NCBI GenBank assembly: GCA_033239125.1
Contig: BSWB01000001.1
Location: forward strand, 138,304,981-138,368,980
From: Fagopyrum homotropicum
Lineage: Eukaryota; Streptophyta; Magnoliopsida; Caryophyllales; Polygonaceae
Direction of reading: 5' to 3'
Length of the DNA stretch: 64,000 nucleotides
A program made the position numbers and the translations under genes. The notes under the pieces were generated by a model. That model did no database searches, was not told the DNA's origin, and was given only the letters and a program-made list of their open reading frames with translations. Below, one piece after another: positions 33,267 to 45,433 of the stretch. How positions within the stretch are numbered: the first letter of the stretch is position 1; each line of letters starts with the position of its first letter.

Positions 33267-33991
33267 TTATAAAAAATTAAATTACCGTAAATTATTCATT
33301 AAATAGGGTCATTTATGATTAATCACTCATTAGTTAAGTAATTGCGTAGAACCACTCTTAACGAGCGCTCCCTCAAAAAAACTACCACCTTCCTCCCATT
33401 TTCGTCCAAATAAACGCTAAAAGGTCTCACTTTTAAATATTTAATAATTTTTTCTATAAACCGTGAATCAATTAAACAAAATGAAATAAAAATTAGGCCA
33501 AATCACTTTTCTTTTATATATTATATAATTTTAAAAAATCAAATATCTTTTTTGGTATTTTATAATGGAAAATGAAATTTCGTAAAAAAATTATTATTTT
33601 CACAAATAAAGTTTTCGGAATTTTTTAATTAAATATTTTTCGGAATTTTGTAATTGAAAAATATGGCAAAAAAAAATGTTTTTTCCCTGTAACCTTTTTT
33701 AAAAACTTTCTCCTTATTTTTCATTTATTTTTTTCGAAAAACAATTTTATTTTACAGAATATTATTTACTCTTTTGAATTTTTATGTTCTAGTATCGATT
33801 TTTCAAAAAATGGACTTCTTTTTTCAATTTTTTTTATTTACGGAAATCTGGATTGTTTGGGGTAAAAGTTGGGATTTTTTCTATTAATTTTAAATTTTTT
33901 AAAATTGTTACTACTTCCTTTTTTTTTAATCCAAAAAAAGATTTTTTTTTTACAGAAGATCCTAAATTAAAAAGGAAAAAATCGAAAATTT

Positions 33992-34028
<37 letters not shown>

Positions 34029-34038
34029 ATTTTTTTTT

Positions 34039-34213
34039 GAAACAATTTGGTTTACTAGGCCTTTTCTACTTTTGTGTTTAGTAAATATACCCTTGAAAGA
34101 AGAGTGTGTAGAGTTTGAGAATAAATACAAAGGGTTGCAGTATATTTACTTAATTGAAACATTAAAAAGTCTAGTTACTACTCTAATTTTTCAAAAAGGC
34201 CTAGTTACCAAAA
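34039..34213 (+). repeat. Inner inverted repeat, left arm (~175 bp)
   Basis: It matches the reverse complement of 34843-35016 at about 90% by eye, starting GAAACAATTTGGTTTACTAG. Together with the right arm it could form a long hairpin around a 630-bp loop. Confidence 0.8.
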
Positions 34214-34801
34214 TTGTCTTTTTCAATTAGTTCACGGTTTAGAGAGAAAATCATTAATGAGAGTTGGTTTTGAACCCCCCATAAAAAGTACAGCCCTAGC
34301 CTACATGGAACACCACAACAACAATTAACAAGGGTTTGTGACCTCCGACACAACTCATGGCCTACCGGCCACCACGCTTCGCCGGCTTCGGCCTAACAAC
34401 CTTCTTGATCTTGCCGGAACAACCTACTGACCACCTCTACCGGATAACCGACCACCACTCCCGGTCATCATCTTCTCTGCGATGGCCGGAGCCTCTACAA
34501 CCGCCTTTACCTCTTTTTTGTTACAACACCCCTCATGTCGATTTTTCGTCCTTACCTCCGACCACCATATTTGTCTCCTTTTGTTCTTTCAAAACCAAAC
34601 CCGCCTGATTTGATTTATCATCACTGTCACTTGTTTCCATTGCTTTGTGTTGATGGAGGTTTCCATGATCTACTTTCCTCACCATGAAATTGATTTTGAT
34701 TATTTCTAGATATGTGATAGCTTTTTGTTGAAAACTAAATTCCAGTATAGATGACTACCTTGTTCAGCAACAACAAAGGACAAATAATTTATAAAAGGGA
34801 A

Positions 34802-35057
34802 AATAATAAAATAAAAATCTTGGAGTCTTGTTCTACTTTTTTGGTAACTAGGTTTTTTTTTTGAAAAATTAGGTAGTAACTAGGCTTTCTAATGTTTCAA
34901 TTAAGTAAATATACCCCAACCTTTTGTATTTATTCTCAAACTCAACACACTCTTCTTTCAAGGGGTACATTTACTAAACACAAAACTAGAAAAAGCCTAG
35001 TAAACCAAATTGTTTCAATAATAAAATAAAAATCTTGGAGTCTTGTTCTACTTTTTT
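34802..35057. repeat. Inner inverted repeat, right arm, flanked by a 41-bp direct duplication
   Basis: 34843-35016 is the right arm. It is flanked by identical 41-bp copies (34802-34842 and 35017-35057, starting AATAATAAAATAAAAATC). This suggests that the 174-bp segment was inserted or copied with an unusually long target duplication. Confidence 0.75.
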
Positions 35058-36049
35058 GAGCTCAATCCTTCCTCCGATAGATTTGTCTCCCACCAGACGC
35101 CACCGCCTCTCCAAAGGGGATGCCGTTTTGCAAAGACTTGTAGCCTTCAACTGACTTTTCTCCTCGTTATGAAATTTCTTATTCATTTTCCCAAAATCAT
35201 TTTATACATGTTTCTTTCAACAAACCTTAAGGAATAACCTTCCATTTGTGCAAAAAAAAAAAAAGCAAAATCAAAGTTCTCGGGTTCTTAAAAATAAATC
35301 AAAATGTTAAATTGACCAATTCTCCTTCTTTAATATGAAGGTTTGAATTAAAAAAAATATTACAAAACATTCATTCTAAACAAAGGTACAATATTGTTAA
35401 CTAACTTGTTATTAAACCCTCTTTGAACAATTTCCTCTATACAAATCGTTAATTTTTAAACCATCTATTTATACACCTTTATATATCATGATACCCGTTT
35501 TCAACAATTGTGTCTTCCGAGGTTTGATGTCGTCTTTTTGTGGCAGTTCGAGCGTTTTGTCGAGAAGGGGGCGTGGAATTCTGATCGACTTTTGATGGCT
35601 CTATTATAGTCCAAATGTGAGGTGTCCACAGTTGTTCCTCAGACTTCTTACATGTGTACTTCCTTCAAAGATGAACGTTTTTTCTCGTTGCCTCATGTGG
35701 CTGGATCATCTTGCTTTTCCTTGAAGACTTTTTTTGTTTTCGGTTTCTTTGGTGTAATTTTGTATATTGTTTATCCTTTGTTGTGTGACCCTTCATGACG
35801 GTTAGTCCGTCTGCCGATGTTTTTTGACTTGTCGATCCACTAGACGGCGCGCCGTCAAATGGTTCAAACCGCTTTCTATTTTCAAAAAAAATAGACCCTT
35901 TAACTTTTTTTTACAATAATGGGATAAGGGTGGTAGTTTGATAACTAAACACTTGTTATGAGTGGTTTTTAAGCAATAGTTAACTAATGGATGATTAATT
36001 GTAAATGAACTTATTTAATGGGTGGTTTTCGATAATTTTTTCTAAACTA

Positions 36050-37291
36050 AAATATTTTTTAGGTAAAAAAAATTGTACAAAATGAGGTATGTGTTCCTAT
36101 CAGAAAGAAAAGAAAATTGAGGTATGTATGCAGATAGTGTATGTCTTTTGTCAAAACAAACTATAAAAAAGAAAAAGAAAAAATAATCAAATCATATACA
36201 AAGAAATTTTAATTCAAAAGTATTGTATTTTGTTTGAAATTACAGAAAAAATCACCAAGTTTTCATTGACCAACAAAAGGTTAAAAACACATGTACAACT
36301 TCTCCAAAAATTAAGGATTATTTTCGTCAATAATATCATGAGTATTTCCGTCCAACGTATATAAAGAAGAGAAGATTGGTGGAACAGGGCCCTTTTTGTT
36401 TAGTGTAGACTAACTAGGCTCCTAACAAAATTAAATTAAAAAATAAAGATAAAATCGGTAATTAGGGTTACAATTAAGGAATGTGATTTGGGTGGTTAAT
36501 TAAAATTGAAATAAGAAACTGCCGAAAATTTATAAGTGGGTAGTTAGGGCTACAATTAAGGAAGGTGATTTGTGTGTTTAATTAAATTGAAATAAAAAGC
36601 TGTCAAAAATTGATAAACCGTTTGAAATATTTTGGAAACTTTATTTTGATGATTCTATAAATCCAATTCCTGAAAGAGAATTTGCCCTAAGATGCATCAA
36701 TATTATTATGATTCTATTTATTATGGAAGGTGATTAGTGGAGAATCAACATTTTCTCCACTAAATCAACAAAGCAAGATGAATAGTACAAATCAATGATG
36801 TTTGGAACTGGAATTAGAAAACCATGCCAAAATTGAAAACCTTTATTTTATAAAATATTTTTAGATGGACTCCTTGTAAAGGAGAGACTAAAAAAACAAA
36901 TGATTGATGTACTCATGAATTGTGTCATTTGTTAACATTCATACGAGAGTGTCAAACACATAATTTTTCAAATGTCCCTTCACAATCAATAATTTATGCA
37001 ATGACAAAGTTAAAGACTATCTAACCAACTTAGACATCTCTAGTAAAAGATTACCAAAGATCCTATCAAACATAAATGACAAATTTGATGACAAGACCAA
37101 GATACTTAAAACCATCACTTGATAAAACAATTTAGTTCACGGGAAACTAGTGCATCTTCATTGATAAAGGACCAAATGACATTGAACAACCAATATTAAA
37201 ACAAGTTGTGAAAGAGTGGCATGAAACTAATGTCAAAAACTTGCTAAAAAGGTAACAATAACACAAAGGTAGAAGATAACCAACAACATTC
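36050..37291. other. AT-rich intergenic DNA with a short tandem repeat
   Basis: At about 36456-36620 two copies of an ~80-bp unit are adjacent (TAGGGYTACAATTAAGGAA, GTGATTTG, TTAATTAAA-TTGAAATAA). Otherwise no gene is seen. 36990-37290 has words that read like a decayed coding region leading into the RNase H-like relic, but no frame can be followed. Confidence 0.45.
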
Positions 37292-37702
37292 GTTGATGGG
37301 AGCACAAATCAGGACTTTGATGGTTCCAAATGTAATAATGAGAATATTATTTGTGGATACATTTTGAAAGATCGTAAAGCATCAACAATTGTTGTTAATT
37401 ACGGACAATATGGTTTCACATTTGTCCTTCATGTTGAAGCATGCACACTAACATAAGGAATTCTGAAAACCTTGGAGATGAGAGTGGATTGTATCCAAAT
37501 TGAAGGAGATAATCTCTCGACCATCAACTCTATTAACCACACTTGGAAACCTCCGTGTGATATTGATTTTATCATTTTAGATACTTCCCTTATTATTTCT
37601 AAGTTTTCACAAGTACATATCCACCATATATTTAGTGAAGTCAATGACATTACGAACAAACTTGCTACACTAGTCGCGACAACCCTACAACCCAAGAAGT
37701 GA
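37292..37702 (+). pseudogene. RNase H-like domain relic (RVT_3 type)
   Basis: One frame reads through a plant RNase H-like domain of the kind at the end of LINE-derived and nuclear 'RNase H-like' proteins. It has an N-terminal DGSTN start, then GYILKD, a His-Val-Glu-Ala-Cys site where families have AEA, then IEGDNLSTINSIN, and a C-terminal FSEVNDITNKLA resembling the usual REAN-ADxLA motif. A TAA stop interrupts the frame near 37453, after the glutamate helix. An in-frame ORF continues from 37472 to 37702. The surrounding sequence shows no intact gene, so this is a broken, probably retroelement-derived fragment. Confidence 0.6.
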
Positions 37703-37956
37703 TCTCAATTGAAGTTGACGGCATCATCCCGTTCATCTGCAAGGATGTCATAGGGTGGTCTACTAACCGGCAATAACCATGCCTAATTTCCTACTCTAGT
37801 ATATCAAAAACTATATTACAAATACAACTTTATACAAAATTTTTAATAAAAAATAAATAATTATGATAATATACACTTATATAAACTCTAATAAGGTTCA
37901 TTCTCTCAGACATCCATCAAGATTATTACAAAAATAAAGAGCATGTTTGGAATCAG

Positions 37957-38721
37957 CAGTGTTCTAAAATACGGTCTGGACGGCCGTCTAGACGGCGTCC
38001 AGACGCTAGACAGTAGGCAACAGTCCCGTATTTGCCCTGGACGGATCCTTCTGGACGGTTACGGTTTTGAGACGGCCGAAACGGTCTAAACGGTTTAATA
38101 ATTCAAGAAAAAAACCCTAAAATTGTAGGTTACGGGGCTCCTCTCTTCATGGGAGGGATGAACACTGAAGGGGAAGATCGAGAGAAGAGAGAACATGGAA
38201 GGAGAGAAGAGAGGAGGGGACATGGGATGAAGGGAGAAACCTGTGATTCACCATGGTAGATGCAACAATAGGAACTTCATGGAGTCTTCCTTTGTTTTGT
38301 TTATCACGTTCGGAGAGTTGTGCGGCTGGAGGAAGGAGGAAGGAGGAAGGAGGAAGTTGGAGAGGTGTAGGGTTTTAGATTTTAGTTAATTACAAAATGA
38401 TACCCCAATTTATTAAAATTTTACATAACATCCCAAATGAAATTAACTTATATAAGTGATCCTATTTAACTACAAAACAGTGCCCTAATTTATTAAAATT
38501 TGTATTAACATCCCATATAAAATTAACTTCATAAAAATTACCATAATTATTTACCAAATAGTGCTCTAGTTTATTAAAATTGTCCACAACATGAAAATTT
38601 TAATACATTTTTATCAAAAACGTCTTATCCGTCTAGAATCCGTCTAGACGGCCGTCTAGCCGTCTAAACGCTAGACGGTGCCCTTCCGTCCCGTCTCCGT
38701 TTTACGTATTTTGGAACATTG
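37957..38721. mobile_element. hAT-type MITE with CAGTGTTC ends
   Basis: It starts CAGTGTTCTAAAATACG and ends with CGTATTTTGGAACATTG (inverted). A perfect 8-bp target duplication GGAATCAG lies at 37949-37956 and 38722-38729. The sub-terminal regions are rich in CGTCTAGACGG-like words in both orientations. It is 765 bp with no transposase. It is unrelated in sequence to the TAGGGATG family. Confidence 0.92.
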
Positions 38722-38729
38722 GGAATCAG

Positions 38730-39594
38730 TGAGAATCATTTCCGGAAACAAAATATCACCAAATCAATAAAAAAACATGTTTGTTTAGTGATTACAATGG
38801 TATGTTAAAAGTCTTTTAACACATGAAAGTAAGGTAACCATTTTCATTTCATTTCATTCCCCTTAATGTTAAAGTTGCATGACAAGGGCGGATATTTGAG
38901 CATAAAGAGTCGAGCTATGGTAGTCTCGGCTCGTTCAAAGTTTAACAAGCTAGTTATGTTTGAACCGGACCTAAAATTTAAATGAGTTCTAGAATTTGTT
39001 AATATTTAACTTGTTTTAAAAGTAAACGAGGTTGATTGTTTTTTAGCATGAACCGAATGTCACTAACTCGGCTAATATAACACTTCTATGATATTATTCT
39101 AATCGAACAAATCGAGTTTTGACAGTCTCATATATATTCAACTCATTTATAAACGAGAAAAACCTAAATTTATTTTAAATGAGATTTAATTTGTGTTCAT
39201 GTATACACAAAAGAAACATTATATCGTGTACATTGTCCCTACCCGCAGAATGTACATAACAATTAATCAACAATAAATTTAGTGGACAATTTTGTTCAGC
39301 AAATAAAGTCATTTCTGCTATCAAATTGATGAATATCAACCAAATTAAACAGTTATTGAATTTTTTTAAAAAAAGAAAAAGAAAGAAAAGAATCTAGTCG
39401 AGCCTAACTATGAGACACCATATGATGGGTCTACTCACTCTACTGTCTAACATCATCATCCCTTCCTACACCAAATTACCTGCAAAATACACCCACCACC
39501 ATATAATTAATGGATCAATTAATTATAATTTATTTCAAATTTAATATATTAATCTCCCTAAAACTCAAAAAAGAAAAAAGAAAATGCATGAAGT
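38730..39594. other. Intergenic DNA and 3' flank of the small minus-strand gene
   Basis: AT-rich, no gene or repeat recognised. Confidence 0.5.
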
Positions 39595-39885
39595 TCATAC
39601 ACTGAAACAAGAAGCTCCTCTAGGTTGCCGCCATTGCATAGCTTTCCTTAGCTTAGCCACCATGTAATGCTGAGTCAGCACCCTCGCCCTCCCACCGTTG
39701 GGTCGTCCAATGAAGGCGCCACGTGGGACCGGCGGTGACCACAGCCCACTCTTCTCGTAGTCGAAATCGAACTCGAATGCATCGTAGAACTTTGTCAACA
39801 GCCTCTCGCTCGTTGATCTGGAAACGAGTTGAATCCTCAAAGGAGAGGAAGAAGAGAAAGACGCTGACGGTTCCGAAACTGACAT
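39595..39885 (-). CDS. Small conserved plant protein, 96 residues, function unknown
   Basis: An uninterrupted minus-strand ORF has base composition and codon use unlike the AT-rich surroundings. Residues 1-20 are Ser-rich. The core reads LVSRSTSERLLTKFYDAFEFDFDYEKSGLWSPP in meaning: a basic/serine patch, an acidic aromatic stretch (FEFDFDYEKS) and a LWSPPVPR motif. A basic C-terminal part follows (RPNGGRARVL, AKLRKAMQW). From memory, small plant proteins with SERLL and a FDYExSGLWSPP motif are conserved across angiosperms without known function. No signal peptide or membrane helix is visible. The ATG at 39885 gives the usual short N-terminus. Intronless; nothing around it suggests a cluster. 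Confidence 0.75.
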   Translation of the reverse strand: MSVSEPSASFSSSSPLRIQLVSRSTSERLLTKFYDAFEFDFDYEKSGLWSPPVPRGAFIGRPNGGRARVLTQHYMVAKLRKAMQWRQPRGASCFSV

Positions 39886-40747
39886 GTATATATTTTTGGC
39901 GACGAGGTTTAGGGTTTAAGGGTTTCGGATTCAGAAGAAGAAGAATGAGATTGAGCATAAGAGAGCCATGGAGGGAGTAGAAGTATATGAGGATTGGGAA
40001 TTTGGTTTGAAAGCATCGTGATAAGGACGTGTATGGCTGTATTTAATCATTGTGTGGAAGACGAGTCTAACACTACGTTTTTTCTTTTGGATTCTCAACT
40101 ATTTCCTTCTTATGGGAAAATTTTATTTCAAGTATATAGTGCAAAAATAGATTTTTCAAACTTTTAATATAATTAGTTACGACTAGTCTATTATTCGGTC
40201 GAATACAAGTAGAATTCATGAGAATTAAATTCTTAACATGTTCTGGAATTAAGATTTTTAGCTAGTACAAAATATTATTTACTTCAAATTATAAGTTATT
40301 TCTAGAAACTATGGCTATCAACCATTTCAAAATATTACTCATTTCAAATTAAATGTGGGTATCAACCATTTCAAAATATTACTCATTTCAAATTCCTTCA
40401 AAAATTTCGTTGTTGAAATCAGAATCGGAATGAGTCATACTCATACCTTCTCTCATATCTCTCTCTGGATAGCCGGACATGAAGCACTTGTGCCGGCCGA
40501 CCTCACTCTTTTTCGTCCTCTCCTGTCTCTTGCCGACAAGTATGTGCAACTCCTTCTTCTCTCAATTTCTGGATATATTTTCGGTTTGATTTTTAGGGTT
40601 TTATTGCTTATAAATTCCTTCAAAATTTTTGTTGTTGATTTTTCTCTTTGATGTATTTTTGCGGTATGATTTTCAATTTTGGTATTACTCTTAATTTCTT
40701 TGGTATTGGTATCTTAATTCTACTACTGTTTTTGAGCTTTAGGGATT
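39886..40747. other. Upstream region of the small gene; short direct repeat
   Basis: On the minus strand an ATTCCCAAT (CCAAT box) and a CATATAC stretch near 39988-40003 could be promoter elements. At about 40314-40393 a 44-bp segment (ATCAACCATTTCAAAATATT) is directly repeated. Nothing else is recognised. Confidence 0.4.
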
Positions 40748-41029
40748 ATGTCGGACGACTCTAGGTGTGATAGCGGAGACCCCGACTACTACAGTTGGAG
40801 ACATGGGATATTGATGCCAAAAGATGATGACATTAAAGATGAGATGTTATCGTATTGTTTTATTGATATTCCACACTCCAAAACATCAGGAGACTTTGTG
40901 GATGGATTACAAAAGGATAAGAAACAATTGGAGTATGAAGTTCGCGCAATATACATGAGGGAATAGAAGAAGAATGTAGATATCGTAGCATTAGAGCAAG
41001 AACTTACTCAAGAGAAGAATGCAAAATAA
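40748..41029 (+). pseudogene. Decayed coding fragment, acidic and coiled-coil-like
   Basis: A 72-residue ORF (MSDDSRCDSGDPDYYSWRHG...) ends at a TAG. The same frame continues after the stop as Glu/Lys-rich coiled-coil-like sequence (VALEQELTQEK) to 41029. A pyrimidine tract and AG (CTTTAG, 40737-40742) precede the ATG, like an acceptor site. I cannot assign a family. It could be an exon relic of a gene or transposon. Confidence 0.3.
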
Positions 41030-42441
41030 TGATATCCTAACTATACATCATCATTGCAAGCAACAAAGACCCATAAGATAATAAACAAATAAAAAGAAAA
41101 GGCTGAATTTTTAAAACACTATACTCGATAGCAGCAAGCAAATGCTGATTTTTTCTAGAGCATAAAATAAATCTTAAAATACATAAAAGATTATAAGCTA
41201 GAAGTTTCTTGTACATGTTCTAACAACTTCTCGAGATGTGAATAAGAAGGATATAATCATATCAGATTGTGGTAAATATATCTAGTTTCCACTTTTTAAA
41301 ACCCTAATTCCAAACAATGATTGAACAAAACGAAACCCATGACTAAAATCTAAATAAAATCAATAGTAGAACTGCAAAACTGGTGAATTACCTTGTGAGT
41401 TGAAGGATCGATTGAAGCCAATGAAGAAGAGAAGGGGATCTGCACAACTCATTTGAACAAGCTAGAGAGAGGCTGAAGTCGACGACCAAAAATCCTATGT
41501 GAGAGAAGGGGATCTCACTTGATGATTGGTATTTTTTTAACACTGTTAAACACTTTCCGTAAAAGGGGTTATAAAGGCAGTAATTAGGATTGCCAAAACT
41601 TGAGTAGGAGCCATAGTCATACAAGATTGGATAAGTCCTCCTGGTTCGAGTATACTGTCATACTAAATAAGATTGATGTCTCTGCCACTTAAAGAGCGAG
41701 AACTAAAAATGCATGGCCATGCTCAAATGTTATTTGCAATCATCCGTTTAATTTACTGTGCAATGACTAAATTTGGAATATGACAACTGATGGAGATATA
41801 CAATCCAGTTATTTTAGGAGTTGTAGTACTTTGCTAGAAGCCAACTATGATTAATGGTAATATATAGTTAAACCCATGACTATTATAAACGGGTTCTATG
41901 AGGTTACACAGTTAGCGTTGATGAACTAGATCAAAAGAAAGATGATTTTTGTTATTAGTGTATATTAGATATATGTTAATAAAAATAGAATTTTATTTGT
42001 GAAATAAATATTTAAAGAGTCTGTTGATGAGATTAAATAGATAGTTACTGATAAGGAGTTACTTTGTTAAAGGAGTTTACAAATTATTTAATATATAATT
42101 GTTATCTATTACTAATAGATGACTAACTCTAATGAGTCTTCTTCTCTCTCTATTTCCCAAGAAGAAGCTCTAGTGATAAATCAATTGTTGGTGTTGTGAG
42201 AATATATTATAATCATCTTCCGAAACAGTTTAATTGCTACCCTTTTGATCTTCATCCAAGCCGTCAAAGGCAAATGAGATCTTGACGTCGGGCTCGTGTG
42301 GACCACGTAGAGAAGCCACACTTAGAGTTTTCGTTCTCTTTTGTTCCTCTCCTAATACATCCGGTTCACACATCAACAATATTTTCTACGAACAATATAT
42401 TGATTCCTATTGATTATACTTGTAGTTCCTTAGATTATATG
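41030..42441. other. Intergenic DNA
   Basis: No gene is supported. A 78-residue minus ORF at 41388-41624 has no recognisable features. AGAGAAGGGGATCT occurs twice (about 41427 and 41501). Confidence 0.4.
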
Positions 42442-42469
42442 TAGGGATGTCAATGGATCGGGTGACGGG

Positions 42470-43209
42470 TAGGGATGAAAACGGGGCAGAGTCAGAGCGG
42501 GGACTACCCTCCCCATCCCCACTAAGTTTTATACTCCCCGTCCCCATCCATGTTCGGGGAATCAAAATTGTCCCCGTCCCCGTCGGATCCCCGCCTCCAT
42601 TGGGAAATCCCTGCCTCCATCGGGGAATCCCGTCCCCATATACTATTCTCAATAGTCGATCCCCGTCGGAGAATCCCCGTCCCGTATAATTTTTCGTCAA
42701 AGTAATAATAAAATAATAATAATAAAATGTAGAATGCTCCAGTATATAGTGGCAGTTGAATTGACATGACAAAATAATTCTATCATAGCTACTAAATAAT
42801 TCCATCATAGATACTAAATAATTTCATCATAGTTTATATAAAATTTGTCAAGATTGTTAGTTATACAATTATAACAATTATATTGTATTTTAATTTATTT
42901 TTCATTTATAAAGGCCAAAATTAATAGTTATACATATTATAAAATTATTGAAATTAATATAAACACAGGGAAAAACATATTCTAATACGGGGAACTCCGA
43001 TGGGGACCTCCATAGGGAAATCCGGCGGGGATCATCATGGAGAAATCCGACGGGGACGGGGTGGGGACACATGTCCCCACCTCCATCCTCATCCCCGCTC
43101 GGGAATTATTTTTTACCCCATTCCCGCCTCCATCCCCGTTTATAATCCCCATCCACGTATCGGGAAACCCCATGGAGAATGAGGATTATCCGCCACATTG
43201 CCATCCCTA
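42470..43209. mobile_element. hAT-type MITE, copy 2 (nested)
   Basis: It starts TAGGGATGAAAACGGGG and ends TTGCCATCCCTA. The 8-bp flanks GTGACGGG (42462-42469) and TTGACGGG (43210-43217) match at seven of eight positions. The 740-bp body is closely related to 28410-29110, including the CCCCGTC-rich arms and the AT-rich core with GTTAGTTATACAATTATAA. Confidence 0.85.
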
Positions 43210-43222
43210 TTGACGGGTGAAT

Positions 43223-44940
43223 TGTAACCCCAGTTTTCACCTTCACCGCCCCCGCAGTGAAGAAATCCGCTCCAACGGCAAGCTGAGCCTGTCACAGCCC
43301 CGTAGTGACAAGGGGCCTCCCCTGCGGTATGGGCAATCCGCCCCTGCGGAATTGCAACAGATGGCGCCCGATCTGTTTTCGTTCATTTTTATCTTCTTTC
43401 CATAGATAGAAGATCCGATCTTCTATTTTTTGGGCCGGCTTTCCTATCTTCTTCCTAACCCTAGAACGCCTTTCATTCTACCCTTCCAGCCCACTTCTAT
43501 ATATTCCCGTCTTTTCTTCTTTTTCCCGTTTCTTGCTTATGTTTTCTTCAACCCTCGAGTGTTGCAGCCTTACTTCCTATGATCTTGCTGAACGTGTAAG
43601 TTATTCCTCCCTTATTCTTCATCATGTTCAGGTGTTGTTGCACCTTGCTTCCTTCTATTTTGTTTCTCCCTTTATTTCCTCTTTTCTTCTTCTCTAAGAA
43701 TCAAGTTTGATCCTTGATTCTTGTGGAGCATTCCGTTGATGATCCTTTAACGTTCATAGGCTCCCTTGGTTGAGTTGTGAGGTGTGAGAGTGTTGGAAGA
43801 GAAAGCTTTGGCCTTGTCGTGGTTCACCTGTCGTCGAGAAACCGACAATGCTTCTACACCGAAATCCTCCCCCGCGCCAGAACATCCCCGCCCCCGCGAC
43901 AAGCTGCCCCTACGTCTTGCTCCACTGCTCCTGCGGTTTCTGCTGCAGTAACTCCCGTTCTTGTGAGTTGCTTCCTTCCTTACTTTTCTTGTTCCTTTCC
44001 TTGGCTTTTCTGGTTGTTGTTGACCCATAGTGTTCTATAAGACTAGGGTTTGTGACCCTAGCTTGTGTAGATCTATTAGAGATCATGGAGACTAGAAGTT
44101 TTAGACTTCTAACATTCGTTTCGGTTCCTGGTTCGTGATGCCTTGTGTAAACAGGCTTGCCTTGCTCCTTTCTTAAGGATTTCTGAGTTGTTTGTTGAGT
44201 TATCTGAGTGAGGTAAGTCTCTTGTACTTACTTAGCTTCATTCCACGTATTGGTTTGAGTGTTTTGACTTGTTTGTGTTGTTTATCGTTTATAACGGATA
44301 ACCGGAATAGGATTGACCTTTGTTAACCTTAATTGACCCAAGTGTATTATAACCGGGCGGTTACCACTTGTCTAGTTCAGAATGGGGAAACGGGGAGGTG
44401 CTCTTGCGACCAGTCCAGCAAGTGACAGAAGAATGCATACGTTTTATTCCTGTTGGTGAAAGGGGACGGAGGCGAGATCGTAGCGAGTCTCGTGTAAAAG
44501 CATAAGTTGAATTAGTAATTGGATAACATAATGAAAGATAAGAACCGACTATTCGTGAGCATGTTGATGTGTTTACTTTACCTTATTTGTGCTTGTGCAT
44601 TTACCGTCTTTCTGATATCTAGAATGTTAGCTAACGGTTTATACCGAGGTTGTAGATGTTCCACAGGTTCAAGATGCTGCTGAGTGATCCGGATGGTGTG
44701 GTCAGCCAGGGTTCCCGTACATTATAGGACAGGATCGGGTTTATGTTTATGTTGTTGCTTTCCCTTTTGTTTTGAACTTGGTTGCGAGCCTTTTACGCTT
44801 TCCTTTGTTTAAACCTTTGGTTTTATATTGAGTTTTGGTTTTTATTTGTATGTGCTTTGTTGTAAGATTTGTTGTGTCGTTGCTACTCTGAGGGTCGGGA
44901 CTCATTGTAAGGTCCTAGCCCGTAACGCTTCGAGTTCCCA
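43223..44940 (+). repeat. 5' LTR of the gypsy element, 3' end lost
   Basis: Homology to the 3' LTR remnant stops at GAGTTCCCA near 44940. The expected CCAAAACTTGGGG-TATTACA end is replaced by ACTACTTCCGC. Hairpins lie at 44043-44061 (CTAGGGT/ACCCTAG), 44070-44084 and 44093-44111. A donor GTAAGT at 44213, a CTAACGG box near 44631 and an acceptor CACAG ending 44666 outline a predicted 454-nt intron. Confidence 0.85.
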
Positions 44941-45064
44941 CTACTTCCGCAAATCCAACAGTGTAGTTTCTTATATGTTGGCCTTTATATGCTTTTCTTG
45001 AATTTCTGCTTCAGTTGTAGCGTGGCCTTATATATAGCCTTATATATCTATATCCCCATCGCAG

Positions 45065-45304
45065 ATGGCACGTACTAGAGGCAGAGCTACATCTACTATG
45101 GGGCGAGGAAGGGGTCAATCACCTCTTCCACCCGCCATCTGTGGACGAGGACGTGCAGGAAGACCTCTACTAGCTAGAGGTCGGGGCCAAGTCCCAGTTG
45201 CTGATCTGCCTATCATTGAGGCATTTGCTGAGGAAGTTGTAGAGAATGTTGTTCCAGAGGTTGGGAATGGGACCGCCGCTAGGTCCGGAGCACAGCGAGC
45301 ATAG
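45065..45304 (+). pseudogene. Retrotransposon gag N-terminus relic
   Basis: The ORF starts MARTRGRA and is Arg/Gly-rich, typical of the N-terminus of Tekay/Del-type Gag. It stops at a TAG at 45302-45304. The capsid part continues in another frame from about 45434, so the polyprotein is broken here. Confidence 0.7.
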
Positions 45305-45433
45305 TCGACGGAGTCCGGTCGAGTATCTATAGGAGCTTCTGCATATCGCGACTATGTGTAGAGAGTTGAGGAGACTATCAGGACTGGAGGACCTGCACCA
45401 GCACCGCTAGTTCCCGCGAGATCAGTTGAGGTT

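Larger units (their letters stand above)
33267..36049. mobile_element. Candidate 2.8-kb foldback element with degenerate ~150-bp inverted ends
   Basis: 33267-33410 is similar to the reverse complement of about 35905-36049. Shared words in order are ATTAAATA, GTTCATTTA, ATTAATCA-CATTAGTTAA, AACCACTC, and AAACTACCACC. Identity looks like about 70%, so the ends are old. The interior holds a GC-richer 252-bp ORF (34357-34608, rich in Pro/Ser/Thr, not recognised), another GC-richer patch at 35500-35880 without an intact ORF, a TA microsatellite (about 33997-34027) and an inner inverted repeat pair. A Mutator-type or other foldback element carrying host fragments is possible. Confidence 0.45.
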
